From NCBI GenBank assembly GCA_964423865.1, contig CAYRGN010000008.1, positions 33,991 to 97,990 of the forward strand: a DNA stretch of 64,000 nt, read 5' to 3'. The notes beneath the pieces are model-generated. The model worked only from the letters and a program-made list of their open reading frames with translations. It was not told where the DNA came from and did no database searches. This document shows, in pieces, positions 61,436 to 64,000 of this stretch. Position 1 is the stretch's first letter. Each line of letters begins with the position of its first letter. The translations under genes were made by a program, and so were the position numbers. This DNA is from Leadbetterella sp964423865. GTDB taxonomy: Bacteria; Bacteroidota; Bacteroidia; Cytophagales; Spirosomataceae.

Positions 61436-61511
61436 TGGTGGAGCGGACGGGATTCGAACCCGCAGTCATTGATTTGTCACACCATTGCATTAGCCATTGT
61501 GCTACCGCCCC
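61436..61511 (-). tRNA. tRNA, anticodon read as GAC (Val)
   Basis: 76 bases with encoded CCA. Acceptor stem GGGGCGG/CCGCUCC (seven pairs, one G-U), U8, a three-pair D stem GCA/UGC with A14, GG in the loop and A21, anticodon loop GUGACAA, T arm GCGGG-UUCGAAU-CCCGU, A73. The A15-U48 Levitt pair is kept. The anticodon stem AUGGU/AUCAA has four pairs and an A-A mismatch at 27-43, so the molecule looks functional but not optimal. It lies 129 bases before cas9 on the same strand, and could share transcription with it. Confidence 0.85.
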
Positions 61512-61512
61512 T

Positions 61513-61542
61513 AATAAAATCGTTTCGGCGATTTTATTTTTT
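61513..61542 (+). terminator. plus-strand intrinsic terminator beside the tRNA
   Basis: aataaaatcg (61513-61522), loop tttcgg, cgattttatt (61529-61538): ten perfect pairs followed by a run of T to 61542. It works only for plus-strand transcripts, yet no plus-strand gene precedes it; the promoter at 61405-61435 would supply one. Confidence 0.7.
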
Positions 61543-61549
61543 ACTCCTG

Positions 61550-61557
61550 CAAATATA
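61550..61557 (-). promoter_or_regulatory. tRNA promoter -7 element TATATTTG
   Basis: Perfect TAnnTTTG on the minus strand, 39 bases before the tRNA 5' end. It could also be the main promoter for cas9, since I find no minus-strand TAnnTTTG between the tRNA and cas9. Confidence 0.5.
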
Positions 61558-61591
61558 GGATATTATAATTATGAATTACAGTTTTTTTATA

Positions 61592-61599
61592 TATCTTTG
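61592..61599 (+). promoter_or_regulatory. promoter -7 element TATCTTTG for the NYN nuclease gene
   Basis: Perfect TAnnTTTG; predicted start near 61606, leaving a 90-base leader with two hairpins before the ATG at 61696. Confidence 0.5.
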
Positions 61600-61615
61600 A
61601 GGGAATAAATGAGAA

Positions 61616-61669
61616 ACGCCTCAGTATTACTGAGGCGTCAATCCCAAGATGCTATCTCGGGAGCTGTTC
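61616..61669 (+). promoter_or_regulatory. two consecutive leader hairpins before the NYN gene
   Basis: acgcctcagt (61616-61625), loop att, actgaggcgt (61629-61638): ten perfect pairs. It is followed by tccc-a-agat ... atct-c-ggga (about 61643-61664), eight pairs around one mismatch. Structured leader of unknown role, possibly a target for the RNase it precedes. Confidence 0.6.
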
Positions 61670-61695
61670 TTGTGCCACAAAATTACATAATAAAA

Positions 61696-62325
61696 ATGGA
61701 AATTACAAACACAACAGAAAGGGTGATTGCTTATGTAGATGGTTTTAATCTTTATTTTGGAATGAAACAGAGCTTTGGGGGAAAGATGCTCTGGTTAAAT
61801 TTGCAGAATCTTGTTTTGTCATTACTGAAGCCTAATCAGGAGTTGATTTGCGTAAAATATTTTACTTCGAGAGTTAAGAATAAGCCGGATAAAGAGAGGA
61901 GGCAAAAAATGTATATTGAAGCATTAGAAACACTATCCAACTTTGAGATTACTTATGGTCACTATCAGTCTCATACTGAAACGTGCCGTAGATGTGGTCA
62001 CAGTTATCCCTATTCCAATGAAAAAATGACCGATGTCAATATTGCTGTGGCTATGATGGAAGATGCTCATAAAGATCTGTATGATGTCGCTTTCCTGGTG
62101 ACAGGAGATAGTGACTTGGTGCCTCCCATTAAATCAATACACCAAATTTTTACTAACAAAAGAGTTTTTGTTGGGTTTCCTCCCCAAAGAGAGAATGTAA
62201 GTGTGAAAAATGTAGCAAGGGGTTGCTTAACTATAGGACGAAAGAAACTATTGGATGCCCAATTCCCGATGGAAGTTGTAAAAAAAGATGGGTATATTCT
62301 AAAAAGGCCTAATTCGTGGCAGTAG
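61696..62325 (+). CDS. NYN-domain ribonuclease-like protein (LabA/DUF88 family)
   Basis: 209 residues from ATG 61696 (MEITNTTERVIAYVDGFNLYFGM); an in-frame start 87 bases upstream would place the two leader hairpins inside the gene, so I prefer this one. PIN-like NYN fold with the acidic set: D in YVDGFNLYF, D in KMTDVNIAVAMMEDA, and D residues in FLVTGDSDLVPPI. A CxxC pair (CRRCG) lies in the loop before the second acidic motif. NYN proteins cleave RNA in a metal-dependent way. It sits between the tRNA and tracrRNA genes in the CRISPR island. Confidence 0.85.
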   Translation: MEITNTTERVIAYVDGFNLYFGMKQSFGGKMLWLNLQNLVLSLLKPNQELICVKYFTSRVKNKPDKERRQKMYIEALETLSNFEITYGHYQSHTETCRRCGHSYPYSNEKMTDVNIAVAMMEDAHKDLYDVAFLVTGDSDLVPPIKSIHQIFTNKRVFVGFPPQRENVSVKNVARGCLTIGRKKLLDAQFPMEVVKKDGYILKRPNSWQ

Positions 62326-62334
62326 TCAAAAACA

Positions 62335-62354
62335 AAGCCGGATTGCTCCGGCTT
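62335..62354 (+). terminator. hairpin after the NYN gene
   Basis: aagccgga (62335-62342), loop ttgc, tccggctt (62347-62354): eight perfect pairs nine bases after the stop. No U-tract follows, so efficiency is uncertain. Confidence 0.5.
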
Positions 62355-62455
62355 CATTCCGATTGGGGACATCCCGATCCAAATATCTTTATGTCATGTA
62401 ATGCAAATATAAACCAAATAGTTTACTTTTTGATATAAATAACAACTCTTTGGTT

Positions 62456-62463
62456 TATCTTTG
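62456..62463 (+). promoter_or_regulatory. tracrRNA promoter -7 element TATCTTTG
   Basis: Perfect TAnnTTTG, with a TTG 23 bases upstream (62430-62432). It places the RNA start at about 62469, exactly at the anti-repeat. Confidence 0.7.
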
Positions 62464-62467
62464 TTCC

Positions 62468-62536
62468 TGAAAGCAATTCACAATAAGGATTATTCCGTTG
62501 TGAAAACATCTAAGGCGGGGAAACTCGCCTTTTTTT
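62468..62536 (+). ncRNA. tracrRNA of the type II-C system
   Basis: Anti-repeat TGAAAGCAATTCACAA (62468-62483) is the exact reverse complement of repeat bases 2-17. It is followed by the nexus hairpin aaggattattcc, a gttgtgaaaacatc linker, and a terminator stem aaggcggg/ctcgcctt with a GAAA loop (62512-62531), then seven T (62530-62536). This is the classic Bacteroidota II-C tracrRNA layout. It is transcribed away from cas9, about 1.1 kb beyond the cas9 start with a tRNA and the NYN gene in between. Binds crRNA repeats and loads Cas9. Confidence 0.95.
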
Positions 62537-62614
62537 ATTGCCATTCTTTGAGGTGTTCCCTAAGGGGTCTCAGTGTCCTGTACCTATTTGAAAATTCTTT
62601 TTTTGAGCCAAACA

Positions 62615-62645
62615 TTGGATGGTGATAGTAAAAATACTATCTTTG
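62615..62645 (+). promoter_or_regulatory. hicAB promoter TTG-N20-TATCTTTG
   Basis: TTG at 62615-62617, 20 bases, TATCTTTG at 62638-62645; start predicted near 62652, 36 bases before the hicA ATG. The stretch 62537-62614 shows nothing else I can support. Confidence 0.75.
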
Positions 62646-62687
62646 TCTAAGTCGATACACAGCTAATTTAAACACACAACAAATTTT

Positions 62688-62867
62688 ATGAAGTCAAGCG
62701 AGTTTCACCGATGGATAAGGAAAGAAGGTTGGGTGTTGAAGCGTATAAAGGGAAGTCATTACATCTATGAAAAAGAAGGAAAGACAATTCCTGTTCCTTA
62801 TCACGGAGGTAAAGAGATGGGAGAGGGTTTAAGAAAGAGTATAGTTAAACAAATGGGGCTTTCATGA
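62688..62867 (+). CDS. hicA: HicA-type mRNA interferase toxin
   Basis: 59 residues (MKSSEFHRWIRKEGWVLKRI, then KGSHYIYEKEGKTIPVPYHGG). Double-stranded RNA-binding-like fold with the conserved GSH motif (catalytic H24) and the C-terminal helix EMGEGLRKSIVKQMGL. Cleaves mRNA when not neutralised. The stop codon overlaps the hicB ATG (ATGA). First gene of the pair, in its own promoter unit directly after the tracrRNA. Confidence 0.93.
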   Translation: MKSSEFHRWIRKEGWVLKRIKGSHYIYEKEGKTIPVPYHGGKEMGEGLRKSIVKQMGLS

Positions 62868-63280
62868 TCCTATATATGGTTATGAATACAGTAAAGATAA
62901 TAGTGGAACGAGCGGCAGACGGAACTTATTCAGCGTATGGTGAAAGTGTGCCTGCCTATGGAATGGGAGATACGGCTGATGTCGCAAAAACAGAGGCTTT
63001 GAAGGGGCTGGAAATATACCTGCAGGAGAATAAAGCAGAAAATATACCCGATGTGTTGAAGGGCTCGTATGAGGTGGTTTATCAAATGGATGTTCAAAGC
63101 TTATTGGACTATTACAAAGGGATATTTACCAATGCAGCTTTTGAAAGAATTACCGGGGTAAACCAACGCCAGATGCAACACTATGCCAGCGGGTACCGTA
63201 ATCCGGGGCCAGTAACCAAAAAGAAGATTGAAAATGCCCTCCACCGCCTGGGCAGTGAGCTGTTGTCACTGGAGCTTTAA
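62864..63280 (+). CDS. hicB: HicB-type antitoxin with C-terminal helix-turn-helix
   Basis: 138 residues from ATG 62864 overlapping hicA; an alternative ATG at 62882 would begin MNTVKIIVERAADGTYSAYG. N-terminal HicB fold (about 7-70: IVERAADGTYSAYGESVPAYGMGDTADVAKTEALKG is the pattern, given here in parts) is followed by a DNA-binding region (FERITGVNQRQMQHYASGYR) near residues 90-130. Neutralises HicA and represses the operon. Confidence 0.88.
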   Translation: MILYMVMNTVKIIVERAADGTYSAYGESVPAYGMGDTADVAKTEALKGLEIYLQENKAENIPDVLKGSYEVVYQMDVQSLLDYYKGIFTNAAFERITGVNQRQMQHYASGYRNPGPVTKKKIENALHRLGSELLSLEL

Positions 63281-63382
63281 CCTCCCACCCCGCTTATGAC
63301 CTCCTTCATATACTAACCTGCTTCCGGTCATTTTCTACTTCGTGCCAGTCAGGTAGCTTTAACCTATTAATTGCTATCGATT

Positions 63383-63805
63383 ATGGACAAGAACAGAACT
63401 CCCGTCTCCGCCATCATGGCCCGAAACCTGATTACAGCCGATGTGAACGACAGCCTCCGGCACGTCAATACGTTGCTGAAAGATCACGGCATACGGCACC
63501 TGCCCGTGGTGTCAGGGAACCGATTGCTGGGCATCATCAGTAAAACGGATATCCTCCGGCTGAGTTTCGGCGATATGTTGGAAGGACCTGCCCAAGCCGA
63601 TGATACCTTTTTTGACCTCCTGAAGCTGGAAGATGTGATGGTGCGCAAACCCATGGTGGTGTCGGAAGACGAAAGTATTGAAGAAGTTGCGCGAAAACTG
63701 ACACAGGTAGAGTTTCATGCCATGCCCGTGGTGAAGGCAGAGGAAGTGGTGGGTATGGTGTCTACTACGGATGTGATCCGGTATCTGTTGGAGCAGGAAA
63801 GGTGA
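63383..63805 (+). CDS. CBS-domain protein
   Basis: 140 residues from ATG 63383 (MDKNRTPVSAIMARNLITAD), preferred to a TTG 12 bases upstream. Two CBS motifs: HGIRHLPVVSGNRLLGIISKTDIL and VEFHAMPVVKAEEVVGMVSTTDVI. Such Bateman modules bind adenosyl nucleotides and regulate partner proteins; no partner domain is fused. It is chromosome-like in composition and marks the right side of the island. Confidence 0.93.
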   Translation: MDKNRTPVSAIMARNLITADVNDSLRHVNTLLKDHGIRHLPVVSGNRLLGIISKTDILRLSFGDMLEGPAQADDTFFDLLKLEDVMVRKPMVVSEDESIEEVARKLTQVEFHAMPVVKAEEVVGMVSTTDVIRYLLEQER

Positions 63806-63824
63806 GTTCCGGGTTCTGAGTTAC

Positions 63825-63906
63825 CCCGAAAAGTGGTTAATTTGAGGTAGAACCTGAGAAAATAAGGGATTGAAACAAATAAAGAAACAAAAAGAATTCT
63901 TTTCAT
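63825..63906 (-). pseudogene. decayed duplicate of the 5' end of the DUF5723-like gene
   Basis: 82 bases aligning to 52068-52150 with about nine differences, including a one-base deletion that shifts the frame. The minus strand reads MKRILFVSLFVS and, after correcting the deletion, LFSQVLPQINHFSG, against MKRILFASLFVS and LFSQVLPQIDNFSG in the intact gene. The similarity stops just after codon 27. Same orientation as the intact gene, so it is a direct repeat flanking the CRISPR island. Confidence 0.85.
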
Positions 63907-63930
63907 GTGTATAAATTTTAGCTTTCAGCC

Positions 63931-63999
63931 TTCAGCTATCAGCAGTCGCTTATTCATCGGCCGGTTGGTGTGCCGAATTTCTGAAAGCTGATAGCTGAA
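63931..63999. repeat. dispersed palindromic element with 12-bp inverted ends (copy 2)
   Basis: ttcagctatcag (63931-63942) and ctgatagctgaa (63988-63999) are exact inverted repeats around a 45-base interior. Orientation is opposite to copy 1 (21812-21940), sharing a 27-base identical block at 63921-63947. It lies directly upstream of the decayed start codon at 63904-63906. Confidence 0.8.
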
Positions 64000-64000
64000 A

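Overview
The window looks like a chromosomal segment of a Bacteroidota bacterium, most likely order Cytophagales. The evidence is the Bacteroidota promoter signature (TTG, about 20 bases, TAnnTTTG) before many genes, families largely confined to the phylum (GH97, DUF4835, OMP_b-brl_3 barrels, DUF5723 with thrombospondin type 3 repeats, carbamoyltransferase/DUF5989/SxtJ), and a Bacteroidota-type II-C CRISPR-Cas9 locus with a 46-bp repeat and a Cas9 of about 1,420 residues. The genus cannot be fixed from sequence alone. A 100-N placeholder lies at 644-743. No rRNA is present; one tRNA is seen, inside the CRISPR island. Region 1-52 kb is mostly ordinary chromosome. In order it holds: an rRNA pseudouridine synthase with a repetitive N-terminus (interrupted by the gap); a carbamoyltransferase/DUF5989/SxtJ operon; a broken gene beside a GH97 alpha-glucosidase; a 51-bp tandem repeat array; pgi; an esterase; nuoL-nuoM-nuoN; lhgO; a VTC/DUF4956/DUF2490 operon; two unrecognised genes leading into a NarL-type two-component pair; coaBC-DUF4835-SDR-FAD/Fe-S oxidoreductase; two outer-membrane barrel receptors around a LytS/LytTR pair; a second array of the same repeat family; rho, dapF and rplS; two VOC proteins and a D-threonine aldolase-like enzyme; a CcmF-type cytochrome c assembly protein; DUF4230; and an OmpA/PD40 protein paired with a DUF5723-like barrel. 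Region 52.2-63.9 kb is an AT-richer island bracketed by two direct copies (about 82 bp, about 89% identical) of the 5' end of the DUF5723-like gene, the outer copy being decayed. On the minus strand the island runs cas9, a two-gene small-protein/nucleotidyltransferase module, cas1, cas2, then an array of 30 intact repeats plus one truncated repeat (30 spacers of 29-30 bp). Outward of cas9 lie a tRNA, a NYN-domain nuclease gene, the tracrRNA on the plus strand, a HicA-HicB toxin-antitoxin pair and a CBS-domain gene. Most noteworthy is the space in front of cas9. It contains a 19-bp perfect inverted repeat 12 bases from the start codon. Touching it is a repeat-derived sequence whose first 15 bases equal the start of the CRISPR repeat, so a cas9 leader transcript could pair with the tracrRNA anti-repeat. 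Beyond this is a tRNA with what looks like a dedicated antisense transcription unit (promoter and terminator) across it. Together with the nucleotidyltransferase module inside the cas operon, the NYN nuclease and HicAB, this forms an RNA-centred defence island that may carry its own autoregulation and addiction circuitry.
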